Positions 37,851-47,021 of a stretch of 64,000 nucleotides of DNA are shown here, one piece after another (position 1 is the first letter of the stretch; each line of letters begins with the position of its first letter). The DNA is taken from contig NZ_UFWZ01000001.1 of assembly GCF_900461105.1 (NCBI RefSeq), positions 868,001 to 932,000 on the forward strand, given 5' to 3'. The translations under genes were made by a program, and so were the position numbers. This stretch comes from Clostridium putrefaciens (GTDB lineage Bacteria > Bacillota > Clostridia > Clostridiales > Clostridiaceae). Below the pieces are notes generated by a model that saw only the letters and a program-made list of their open reading frames with translations, had not been told where the DNA came from and made no database searches.

Positions 37851-38188
37851 AAAACTTATAAGTGATATTTATGTTAACTTAATCAACAACCAAAATTTTG
37901 AAACGGCAGAGCTAGTAACTATGATTTTAAAGCAAGAGAAAAACAATTAAATTTATTCGAGAAGTAACAAAAGCTAACAATTATTAAGTAGACTTTTGTT
38001 GCTCTTTCTTGATATGATATTATTATGTTAGGTTTAAATAAGTGAGAAACCTTTATTTTTCAAAAAATATCTAAATCTGTTGTTGTAGGCAGAAACGGCT
38101 TTAATACAATTTAATCTATTCTGAAGATAATTAATGAAATGTGTATTTCTGGGGTTGACATAAGTATAAATATTAGGGAGGAGAATAT
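37851..38188. other. Intergenic region between exporter and M50 gene
   Basis: 338 bp with no supported gene. It contains an AGTAACAAAAGC/ACTTTTGTTGCT-type inverted repeat (37965-38000) and a TATTAT-like promoter box; the M50 gene probably has its own promoter. Confidence 0.5.
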
Positions 38189-38707
38189 ATGGAGATTTTT
38201 AAAATTATAATGGAAGTTATTTTGGTTATTGTCATAAGCTTTATGATTGGTTGTGGCACATCAATAATCCATGAACTTGGACATGCTATACCAGCGCTAG
38301 TATTAACAAAAGATCGAGTGAAAATAACTTTAGGTAGATTGGGTGAAGATAATAAAGAGTTTAAAATAATAAGAATAGGAAGATTAAGCATTGTGATAAG
38401 TAGTCTTAATCCTTTTATAGGGTGGACAAGCTGGAATGAATCTCAGCTTACAGAAAATAAAAAAATAATAATTAGTGCTGGAGGACCAGTTGCTTCTCTA
38501 GTTATTCTCTTAACTCTATTGCTCATAAATAAAAATGTAGGTAATGAATTATTATTGGGAATCTTTCGTTTAAAAGCATTGATTACTATAACAAAAAATT
38601 TTGCATTAGCTGGTTTTATACTTACAGTTATTCCAATAAAAAATAATAATTATACTAGTGATGGATACAAAATATTAAAGTTAATAAAGCTCAATAAGTA
38701 TAAATAA
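38189..38707 (+). CDS. M50-like (site-2-protease type) membrane metalloprotease
   Basis: 172 residues, mostly hydrophobic. The zinc motif HELGH is at residues 28-32 in the first long helix (GCGTSIIHELGHAIPALVL), and the third ligand region is probably VIPIKNNNYTSDGYKIL, equivalent to the DG of the family. GPVASLVILLTLLLI is another membrane helix. GGGAGGAG precedes the ATG. In streptolysin-like clusters a membrane protease (SagE, a different family) removes the leader and gives immunity; this M50 protein may fill that place here. It ends the cluster. Confidence 0.78.
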   Translation: MEIFKIIMEVILVIVISFMIGCGTSIIHELGHAIPALVLTKDRVKITLGRLGEDNKEFKIIRIGRLSIVISSLNPFIGWTSWNESQLTENKKIIISAGGPVASLVILLTLLLINKNVGNELLLGIFRLKALITITKNFALAGFILTVIPIKNNNYTSDGYKILKLIKLNKYK

Positions 38708-39922
38708 ATAATTATATTTGTATATTCTTTAAAAAAACTTACGATTTCCGAATTATCACAATTCAAATCACAGTAGTTATGCAAAAAAGTTTCTATTGTC
38801 AAATATCGGGGTCAGGTATTTTAAAAATCTGATTCCTTTTTTTTATTTTCAAAATCTTTAGATATAGCGAAGTATTCTTTTATCAAAATCATCGAGATTT
38901 CAACAACCAAAAGACCTTCTTTAATTCACCGATTCAAATTTGTCCTATAATCTATAAAAGAAGAGTTTTGTAGGAAATTATGGAGATTATCTTTTAAACA
39001 ATAGGTATTTCTCAAGTCGTCATAATACCAAAATATCACCTTTAATTATTGATATTGCTCTTTGTTTAGCGATTCGAATTTTTTTAAATAATGGACTTGC
39101 TACGCTTAAAATATCTTCGATATTTCGGGGTTAGTTTTTACTGAAATCGGACTCGAATGTTTTCAAAAGCCCAAAAATATTGTATAACAAACTGAAACTT
39201 ATTAATGATAATCATCACTTTTGGGAAGAAAGATGTTACAAGATATGTATAAAAAAACACACATATCTATGATAATGTATTAGAATTGACATCGTCCCTT
39301 AGTTTAACACATTGTAAAATATTTTCTAGCACTTTTATTGTGAAAAGTAGAATATCAGGTACTTCGTGAGAAACTCTATCTACAAGGATATACTAGAGCT
39401 TATTGTCTCTAGCATGTCCTTTAAATACATCGATAAAAATATGTGGGAAGGATATCTGGAGACTCGAGACTTGGTTGAAGATTTTATCAATTGGAATTTT
39501 AAAATAAACTTCGATTTAATTTAACTATTCTTTTAAATTTGTTACAATGACACCCCTTTGTTATATAAAAACTTTGACCCGATATCAACTTTTTGTCTTG
39601 ATCTTATTACTTTAATTGCAAAGAATTTTAGGATACATCAGCGTTTCTTTGAAAATAAAAAATGCTGATGTATCCTAAAAAGGAGCCCTCAACATTTATT
39701 ATAGAGCTAAAAAACAAGCTTGACAAAGCTTTTAATCTCGGGAAGTTATTTTTCACATAAACTTAAAAATTTAATTTTCATATAAAAAATCAAGAATTAA
39801 ATATTATGTTATATGGAAAAAATAGAATTTATATTTTAGACTCATTAACATCTTTGAATATTTCTAATCGCTTAAAGGCTTTTTTAGACAAAATCTTACT
39901 TAACACAGATTTTATTTAGCAT
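38708..39922. other. 1.2-kb AT-rich non-coding region after the RiPP cluster
   Basis: No gene is supported. A perfect 17-bp inverted repeat, TTTTAGGATACATCAGC / GCTGATGTATCCTAAAA, lies at 39626-39680, and a weak terminator-like GGTCAGGTATT / AATCTGATTCC with T-run at 38812-38847 probably ends the M50 transcript. Confidence 0.55.
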
Positions 39923-40980
39923 CTATGATGCTTTCCCTAGTTTTATTGAATTTAATTCTCTATATTCAATTGTTGTCATATAATCCAAAGATCCATGTAT
40001 TCTTTGATATTATACCAATAAATATGCTCAGCTAACTATAATTGTAGTTTATCCAAAGTCTCAAACTTTCTTTGATATATAAATTCTATTTTTAGTATTT
40101 TATTAGTGGCTTCACTCACTGCATTATCACATGGATTTCCTTTTCTACTTAAAGATCTATCTATTTTAAAAGTATTTAAGATGCCGTCTATTAGTTTATT
40201 ATTATACTCGTTGCCACGATCTGAGTGAAATATACTTATGTCTTTTAAAGAATAATTACATCTTAATATTGCAGTTTCTATCAGCTCAGTATTTTTGTTA
40301 GCACCTGCTGAATAAACAATAATCTCTCTATTATATAAATCTATTAAAGTACATACATAGTTCCATTTGTTACCTACTCTGACGTAAGTTAAATCGCTTA
40401 CATCTACTTCTAGCTTGTCTCTATTGCCAAACTCTCTATCTACTATGCTTGAATTAGTTGACTCATTACAGGCAGTTTTATGAATTTTATTTTAAGCTAC
40501 TGTGTAGTTAGATACTAAAGAATTTTCCTTCATAATTCTAGATATTCTTCTTCTAGAAATTTTATACTCTAGTTTATCTAATTCCTTTTTTATCTTTCTT
40601 GTTCCATAGTTATTTCTACTACGCTTAAAGATATTCTTTATGTGTTTTGTAATTATTAATTCTTCATTTGAAGAGGTGGAATCTTCTTTATTTAAATGAT
40701 AGTACACTAAGCTTCTTTCAATATTTAAAAATCTACACATAGCACTAATACCGTATTTCTCTCTATTGGAAATGATAATATCTATTTTTTGCCTAGTAGT
40801 AGTGCAGCTTGCTTTAAAATATCATTCTCCATTTCAAACTGTTTAACTCTTTTTCTAAGTTCAATTAAATCTTTTTCCTCTTCTGCTTTATTATCATCAA
40901 TATTAAAGGAACTAGATTCATTGTATCTTATCACCCATTTTCTAATAGTAGATGCTTCTAGTCCAAATTTTGGATTTTAA
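39923..40980 (-). pseudogene. IS3-family insertion sequence relic (OrfA and OrfB, broken)
   Basis: On the minus strand OrfA text ([18 protein letters not shown] ... [12 protein letters not shown]) lies near 40780-40980. OrfB follows from 40740 (MCRFLNIERSLVYYHLNKE, RNNYGTRKIKKELDKL) and is then interrupted by a stop; the integrase core reads on in other frames with VSDLTYV, FHSDRGNEY and SRKGNPCDNAVSEA, to a last TIEYRELNSIKLGKAS* at 39923. Frameshifts and stops make it inactive. Confidence 0.85.
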
Positions 40981-40984
40981 TCTA

Positions 40985-41143
40985 ATATATGAAAACACAC
41001 TCCATAGAGAGTAAAAATAACTTCATTTTCACCTTTTGGGAAATCTGAAACCTCAACACGTTTTATCTTAAATATTTTTTCATATAGTTCTAATGCCTTT
41101 AAACTATTTCAACTACCATATTTATTTCCACTCCGGTTTTCAT
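40985..41143 (-). pseudogene. VOC/glyoxalase-like protein, N-terminal fragment
   Basis: From ATG 41143 (AAAGGAGG upstream) the minus strand reads MKTGVEINMVV, shifts frame, and continues NSLKALELYEKIFKIKRVEV and FPKGENEVIFTLYGVCFHIL. This is the beginning of a PhnB/VOC-type protein. It is truncated at the edge of the IS3 relic. Confidence 0.6.
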
Positions 41144-41146
41144 CAT

Positions 41147-42006
41147 TTGACCTCCTTTTATTTTTATTGTTAAATTTCTTAATATATATTTACCCTGGTT
41201 AATCTTTCTCAATTTATTATTAATGAGTTTGTCTTAATGCTAATTATGACAAATTCATAAAAAATTTACAGAACAATTGATATTACAAGGATAGAGTGTG
41301 TTTTATGCTTTATCCTTTTTTCTTTTATTTATTTTAGATTGTCTTAATACATTATATAATATAGTTAAGTAAAACTAAAAAAGAAGGTGTAAAAAGAAAA
41401 ATAGGTTATTTTGAAAATTCTATAAAGTGGATAGGGCTATACATCTAGATATAATCCAGATGTATAGCCCTATGTGTTAAGATAGTTGATGTACAATAAA
41501 TAGATTATGATGTAATTAGGTTTAATATATCAGAAAAATAATATATTAAAACCTACAAAAACTATGTTTTATAATTAAAAAAGTAAAAATTTATTATTTA
41601 TTCCATTTCCTTTTCCAATTAAATATAGATTAATAAACTAGAAAATCTATATTTTAAATAGATTAATTTGTAGAAGTTTTTATTAAGAAAACTACAAAAA
41701 TTTATATATCTACAGAAACTATGTGAAATAATAAAAAAGATACTACTTGTTTTCTAATTAATTCTATCAATCTTTAAAAATAAATGAACGAGAAAAAAGC
41801 CACTTATTTAATTTGTTATAATTAATCCTGAATTATTCACAACAATTTAATAATATAGCATCAATAGCTTGAATTCACTAGGTTTTACTGCTTTTAGTTC
41901 TTCACCTAATAAGTGAAGAAAAAACTATAGAAAAAGGGCTCCAACTTTGTTAAAATGTAGTTATCAGACATCACTAAAACAAAGGAGGAACCCTTATGTA
42001 TAGTTT
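41147..42006. other. AT-rich region with a repeat of the island flank
   Basis: 860 bp without a supported gene. The 30-bp palindromic repeat also found at 29860 is at 41227-41257 (GTTTGTCTTAAT / ATTATGACAAA). A hairpin GGGCTATACATCTAGAT / ATCCAGATGTATAGCCC lies at about 41433-41473. A start-like GGAGGAACCCTTATG at 41983-41997 runs into the dispersed repeat. Confidence 0.55.
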
Positions 42007-42350
42007 AGCAAGTGAGTCCAGCAAAGCATGCCCTCACAAGGAACCCAGGGTAGAATAAAATGTAAAACTGCGATTAAGTAGAAATATTAGCAATCGCAAA
42101 TAGCAAGAGTGTCACCTTGCTTCCTCCAGCACCCCAGCGTCCCAGTAAACTCTAGGTAAAAGCATTTCATTAAAGTAAAATTTAATGAAATGCCTTTTTT
42201 ATAAGTTTTCATATTAAAAATGAGTGCAAAGATATTAACCATACTTAATATCAGGTGGTTCTTCTTTTTTTCTTCTAGATTGCTATATGTTGTGGATAAG
42301 TCTACTTTATATAATATATATTGTGATATAATTATATTAGGGAGTAACAT
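42007..42350. repeat. Dispersed repeat, copy 3 (long form with promoter segment)
   Basis: Begins AGCAAGTGAGTCCAGCAAAG, includes the core, the tail hairpin AAGCATTTCATTAAAG / TTTAATGAAATGC, and runs on through AAAAATGAGTGCAAAGATAT to a TATAAT-like box near 42326. The same long form is at 53111-53460. Copies 5 and 7 stop after the tail hairpin. Confidence 0.85.
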
Positions 42351-42475
42351 ATAGGAAAGGATGAAGGAATATGAAGATTGAGAAAGAATATAAGCTCAAT
42401 AATGATGTATATTTGAACATGAATTGAAATAAAAAATATAGTAAATATTATAGGCACAGAAGGATTGATAGAAAA

Positions 42476-43189
42476 GTGGTGAACTTAACAGATTATAATA
42501 GATTTCTAGAAATACTAAATCAAACTAAGGGAATTCATAATGCATTGAATGAATTCATGAAATATGATTTTATATACCATTCAAATAAAATAGAGAGTAG
42601 CGCTTTTACTATAGAAGCTTTGCAAATGTTATTTGAAAAGAATATTGTTACTGGAACACATACGTTAGATGATGTTCAAGAAACAGTTAACTCATTTTAT
42701 ACTTTTGATTTAGTTATAGATAGTATAGACAATGACTTAACCTTGGATATGATAAAAAGTTGGCATGGTAGTCTAATGTATAGAACTAAACTGTACGATT
42801 TAGGACTTGCAGGAGTATTTAAAAAGTATCAAAATAAGATATTAGGAGCTAAATTTGATACTGCTAACCCCTTAGAAGTTGAAGATAAACTAAATATTTT
42901 AATAAATAACTTCTATTCTTTAGAGGAAGTTACAATAGAGGATATTGCTAGATTTCACTTAGAATTCGAAACAATTCATCCATTTCAAGATGGTAATGGT
43001 AGGATAGGAAGGTTCATATATTTAAAACAATTATTAGATAATAGATTAGGTTTAAAGTATATGAATGGTGAAACTTCAAGTGAATATAAAAAAGCTTTAG
43101 GATCTTCTACAAGTGAGAACGTAAAACCATTAGTAGACTATATAAATGAGCAAAAGGACTTTATTGAAGAAAATAAAAGTATGTTTTAA
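42476..43189 (+). CDS. Fic-domain protein (AMP/UMP-transferase type)
   Basis: 237 residues. Fic enzymes transfer a nucleotide monophosphate to target hydroxyls. The active-site motif HPFQDGNGRIGR is complete (HxFx(D/E)GNGRxxR). Upstream, SNKIESSAFTIEALQ corresponds to the autoinhibitory helix motif (S/T)xxxE(G/N), here with Ser instead of Gly. Start is GTG at 42476 or 42479, with AAGGA about 15 bp upstream; weak translation is likely. The promoter is in the upstream repeat. A structured RNA and a second Fic-like gene follow. Confidence 0.88.
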   Translation: MVNLTDYNRFLEILNQTKGIHNALNEFMKYDFIYHSNKIESSAFTIEALQMLFEKNIVTGTHTLDDVQETVNSFYTFDLVIDSIDNDLTLDMIKSWHGSLMYRTKLYDLGLAGVFKKYQNKILGAKFDTANPLEVEDKLNILINNFYSLEEVTIEDIARFHLEFETIHPFQDGNGRIGRFIYLKQLLDNRLGLKYMNGETSSEYKKALGSSTSENVKPLVDYINEQKDFIEENKSMF

Positions 43190-43225
43190 AGTAAATCATA
43201 TAGGATGCTTATAGTATCATCAATT

Positions 43226-43369
43226 GATTCTTAGACCCAGGTGGAGTTTGCTTATAAGGAATACATCTCTCCATCTGAGTCTTAGAAGAACTTATCCAGG
43301 GGCATAGCAGCCGTCACCCCCCCACCTTGAAGAGGAGAGGGGTGTTACGGATGGCAGCCATCGGATAAA
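43226..43369 (+). ncRNA. Structured RNA candidate, copy B (between two Fic genes)
   Basis: Second copy of the element at 2484-2625. The first hairpin pairs CTTAGACCCAGGTGGAG with CTCCATCTGAGTCTTAG almost fully; the second domain is closed by TTATCC (43281-43286 region) with GGATAA (43363-43368), with inner CCGT/ACGG and CACCCC/GGGGTG stems. Stems are GC-richer here, yet loops such as TTAGAAGAACTTATC and GTTACGGATGG are conserved. Not recognised as a named family. Confidence 0.72.
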
Positions 43370-43378
43370 CTAAAGGAA

Positions 43379-43531
43379 ACTCCTACTTCGCTACTCTACG
43401 TAGGAGTAAGTTCCGTTAGCTAAATCGAAGATTTAGATCGTCACTTAAATTGCTATTTAAGTGAGACTCCAAATTTTATATTTGGCCAGTGGAACTTACA
43501 CCTATGTAATGAAGTCGAGTAGGTGTAAGTT
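43379..43531 (+). other. Array of hairpins, including a closed three-arm junction
   Basis: ACTCCTAC/GTAGGAGT (43379-43407) comes first. Then AAGTTCC (43408-43414) pairs with GGAACTT (43491-43497), enclosing three perfect hairpins: CTAAATC-GAA-GATTTAG (43420-43436), TCACTTAAAT-TGCT-ATTTAAGTGA (43441-43464) and CCAAAT-TTTAT-ATTTGG (43469-43485). A last one, AACTTACACCT/AGGTGTAAGTT, spans 43493-43531. The closed unit is cloverleaf-like but lacks tRNA sequence signatures. Confidence 0.65.
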
Positions 43532-43647
43532 TATAAATAATGATAAAAGACTAGAGAATTGAGAATTGAAAATATAGAATTGAGGATTATAAATAGTTTT
43601 AATTGATGTTTATAATTTTTAACTTAAAAGATCTTGGAGGTATAAAT

Positions 43648-44340
43648 ATGTTATTTAAACGAACAAAATCTTATGAGAACTTTAGTCCAGTTTTAGATAA
43701 GAACAAATTAATAATACTAACTAAGAAGTTATTACCTGATATGGTTTTTAATATGGCTAGCTTAGAAGGAAATCCCTTTACATACCCAGAAGTTCAAACC
43801 CTTCTAGAAGGGATAACTATTGGTGGGCATAAATTAAGTGATGAGCAACAAGTTTTAAGAATAAGAGATGGGTGGAACTTTATTTTTGAAAGTGTAAGGA
43901 AAGATAAGATAAACATTAATAAAGAATTATTTAATTCTTTAAATGGAATTGTTGCTAAAGACGAAGCTTTAATAAGCGGTATGTTTAGAAATGGGCAAGT
44001 TAGAATTGGTGGTACGGATTTTATTCCACCAAAAGCAGATGATTTAGAAAGTATTTTTCAGCAAGAATTACAAGTATTAATAGAAAGAAGTAAAAGTAAT
44101 ATAGATTTAGCTTTTGATATATTTCTTTGGGGGGCTTTAAATCAGTTTTACTATGATGGTAATAAAAGAACATCAAGGCTTGTAGCAAATTTGATATTAA
44201 TATTTAATGGTCAAGGGATATTTAATGTTAAAGTGAAAAATAGATTAGAGTTTAATACTTTGATGGTTGATTTTTATAACAATCATGATGCGGATAAAAT
44301 CTTTGAATTTTTCTATGATTATTGCTTGGAAAGATATTGA
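43648..44340 (+). CDS. Fic-like protein with substituted catalytic His (copy 1)
   Basis: 230 residues from ATG 43648, preceded by TTGGAGG. The Fic fold is recognised by the inhibitory helix MASLEGNPFTYPEVQ, and by the core QFYYDGNKRTSR. Aligned on DGN, the catalytic His of HxFxDGN(G/K)R is Gln, and the Phe is Tyr, so nucleotide transfer is doubtful. The phosphate-binding GNKR is kept. Near-identical to 53499-54191. It may be a regulator or decoy rather than an enzyme; alternatively this is an unusual active form. Confidence 0.72.
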   Translation: MLFKRTKSYENFSPVLDKNKLIILTKKLLPDMVFNMASLEGNPFTYPEVQTLLEGITIGGHKLSDEQQVLRIRDGWNFIFESVRKDKININKELFNSLNGIVAKDEALISGMFRNGQVRIGGTDFIPPKADDLESIFQQELQVLIERSKSNIDLAFDIFLWGALNQFYYDGNKRTSRLVANLILIFNGQGIFNVKVKNRLEFNTLMVDFYNNHDADKIFEFFYDYCLERY

Positions 44341-44623
44341 TGTAATGAAGAATGGGGAATTTTTAACTTTCCATTCAAAGATAGTGTTAACTATTCTATG
44401 AAAAAACAGATTAAAACTTTTTAGTTTTAAATTACACTTTGAAAAGTGAAAATGTGCTCTAAAATAATGAGATATTACTTTTTCTTTCACCAGAACTTTT
44501 AAATTTATTCTGGAAAATTAAAAAAGAGCAACAAGAATACACCTTTTCAGACTGTTTATTTTTAACAAAATGCTGATAGGTGAAAATAATTTGATTATAT
44601 CAATGGATAAATCGTAGATTTAT

Positions 44624-44876
44624 CTATACAACTTGATTTTTTACTATAAGTTGTTGTGAAAGTTCAATTAACTTTTGCCATTTTCCTGGCATGGTAGAAA
44701 TTCTTTCAAGCTCAGGGATGGGGTTTAATGGTTCAAAGTAAGCGTAAGAGTGCGGTCGAAGAAAGTTGTAATATGCTACAAATAAGGCCAAGTGCGTGTT
44801 GGAACCTTCCTCACTACCAAAGCCGTTTGTAACCCTATAAGAGAATTTAAATGTTCTGTTAAGGCGTTCAATTAAG
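44624..44876 (-). pseudogene. DDE transposase C-terminal fragment
   Basis: Minus-strand text ERLNRTFKFSYRVTNGF, NTHLALFVAYYNFLRPH and ERISTMPGKWQKLIELSQ is the end of a DDE-type transposase (the family is not certain). Its upstream part is replaced by the dispersed repeat at 44875. The 280 bp between the Fic-like gene and this fragment show nothing clear. Confidence 0.7.
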
Positions 44877-45062
44877 CAAGTGAGTCCAGCAGAGCATGTC
44901 CTCACAAGGAACCCAGGGTAGAATAAAATGGAAAACTTCGTATACATCTAACACCTCTAGGGCCAGGAAATTCCTAGGTACAAGCATTTCATTACACTAA
45001 TACTTAATGAAGTGCTTTTTTATGAACTTTTATGCTAAAGGTGACAGCAGGTGTATTAACCG
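44875..45062. repeat. Dispersed repeat, copy 4
   Basis: AGCAAGTGAGTCCAGCAGAG, core, and tail hairpin AAGCATTTCATTACACT / CTTAATGAAGTGCTT. It abuts the transposase fragment on the left. Confidence 0.85.
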
Positions 45063-45069
45063 CATTTAA

Positions 45070-45112
45070 ATAAATTAAATAAAATAGTTACCTACTTTTA
45101 CTTGACTCAAAC
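45070..45112 (+). repeat. Solo ISLre2 right end
   Basis: AAATAAAATAGTTACCTACT and TTTACTTGACTCAAAC match the right ends of the intact elements. The restriction gene begins directly after it, so an ISLre2 insertion followed by deletion cut that gene. Confidence 0.8.
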
Positions 45113-46796
45113 AGATAAAGAGGGTAAGCTGCAAAAAGGAAAGTATGCAATTTGGTTTGAAGAAGAATATAAAAATGCTATACAAAATCCTAAGTATAAA
45201 ACTTTATTTAATGATGTGGATATAGAAACCGAGGCTGAATTAGTTCACAATGGATATTTTGCACAGGATAAAAAGGGAGCATTAAAAGACACAAATGGTT
45301 CAACGGCTGCTGATGAAGATGCCTATAGCTTAATAATGAAAGACAAAGAAAAGTTATTAAGCTTTGATACAAAGTTAAAGTTTATATTTTCTCATTCAGC
45401 ATTAAAAGAAGGTTGGGATAATCCAAATGTATTCCAAATATGCACTCTAAATGAAACAAAATCAGAAACAAAAAAAAGACAAGAAATAGGTAGCGGTCTT
45501 AGACTGGCAGTTAATCAAGAGGGGGAAAGAGTTTATGGATTTAGTGTAAACACTTTAACTGTAATGGCCAATGAGAGTTATGAAGACTTTGTTAGAAAGC
45601 TACAAAATGAATATGAAGAAGATGAGGGTATTAGATTTGGTGTTGTTGAAAAGCATAGTTTTGCTAATGTTATAATATCCAAAGATGGAGAATATACTTA
45701 TTTGGAACAAGAAAGCTCTCAAAAAATATTTGACCATCTAAAGAAATATGAATATATAGATAATAAAGGAAAGATAACGAATAAATTAAGAAGTGATTTA
45801 AAACAACAAAAGGTACAGGTACCAGAGGAGTTTAAAGAAATAGAGCCTCAAATAATTTCTAATCTTAAAAAACTAGCTGGAAATTTAAATGTAAAAAATG
45901 CAGAAGATAAAAAGCAAGTAAAATTAAATAAAATGAGATACTTAAGTCCAGAATTTAAAGAATTATGGGATAAAATAAAATATAAGACAACATATTCGGT
46001 TGAATTTGATTCTAATGAACTTGTAAGTAAATGCGTAGAAGAAATAAAAAATAGTCTTATAATTAGTAAAGCCAAATTAATCTATTCAAAGGCTGGAGTA
46101 GATATAACTAAAGCTGGAACAGTCACTGAAGAGAATAATAGATACAGCATTGATATAGAAGAACCTAATTTTGTATTACCTGATATAATAACGTTTTTAC
46201 AAAATCAAACAAATTTAACAAGAAGGACGTTAGTAGAGATACTAAAAAAATCAAAAAGGTTAGATGATTTTAAAAAGAATCCTCAAAAGTTTATGGATGA
46301 AGTAGCTAGTATCATCAAAAGAAAGATGAGGTTAATGATAGTTGATGGTATTAAGTATGAAAAAGTAGGTGATGACGAGTACTATGCTCAAGAACTATTT
46401 GAAACTGAGGAGTTAAGTGGATATTTATCAAAGAATATGATAGGTAGTGAAAAATCTGTTTATGATTATATTATTTATGACTCAGATGTAGAGGCAGAGT
46501 TTGCTGAAAAGTTTGAGAAAAATGATAGTGTAAAAATGTATATAAAGTTACCAGATTGGTTTAAGATATTAACACCACTAGGAAGTTATAATCCAGACTG
46601 GGGAGTATTAATAGAAAAAGATAATATAGAAAAACTATATTTTGTAGTAGAAACCAAGGGTAATATTTTGGCAGAGGAACTAAGAGAAAGAGAATATAAA
46701 AAGATTCAATGTGGATATAAACATTTTGCAGCATTAGGTAATGAAACTATATTTAAAGAAACAGATAGCTTTGAAAAATTCATAGAAAATGTATAA
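45113..46796 (+). pseudogene. Type III restriction enzyme Res subunit, C-terminal fragment
   Basis: About 560 residues of a protein normally near 900-1000. The helicase C-half shows FSHSALKEGWDNPNVFQ and RQEIGSGLRLAVNQ; the PD-(D/E)xK nuclease reads YNPDWGV ... YFVVETKG near the C-terminus. The first helicase motifs (Walker A, DEAH) are missing: the gene is joined directly to a solo ISLre2 right end, and the frame continues into a TTG in the IS. No methyltransferase (Mod) gene is present. So the restriction system is dead. Confidence 0.88.
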
Positions 46797-47021
46797 ATGT
46801 AGGTACTTAATTTATGGCACAAGAAAATTTGCACTTCAGGTAGCAAGCAAGTGATGAATTTGATTCATTCATAATATTTATAATCAATAGTACTAAAAAG
46901 TATAAGAAAACATATGAAAGGTTTTACATATCGACTAGGTAAATTTGTTATAGTAATTTACCTTTTAAATAATTTATTAAAACAATTAAATTGCATGGAA
47001 TAATAAAGGGGGAGATTAGAA

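Noticed and set aside
42087..42350. 87-codon minus-strand frame
   Set aside because: Covers the dispersed repeat and the Fic promoter segment in antisense; not conserved as coding in copy 6.
43408..43497. The closed three-arm element as a tRNA gene
   Set aside because: Cloverleaf-like shape, but no GGTTCGA T-loop, no D-loop GG, no anticodon-arm rules and no CCA-side discriminator.
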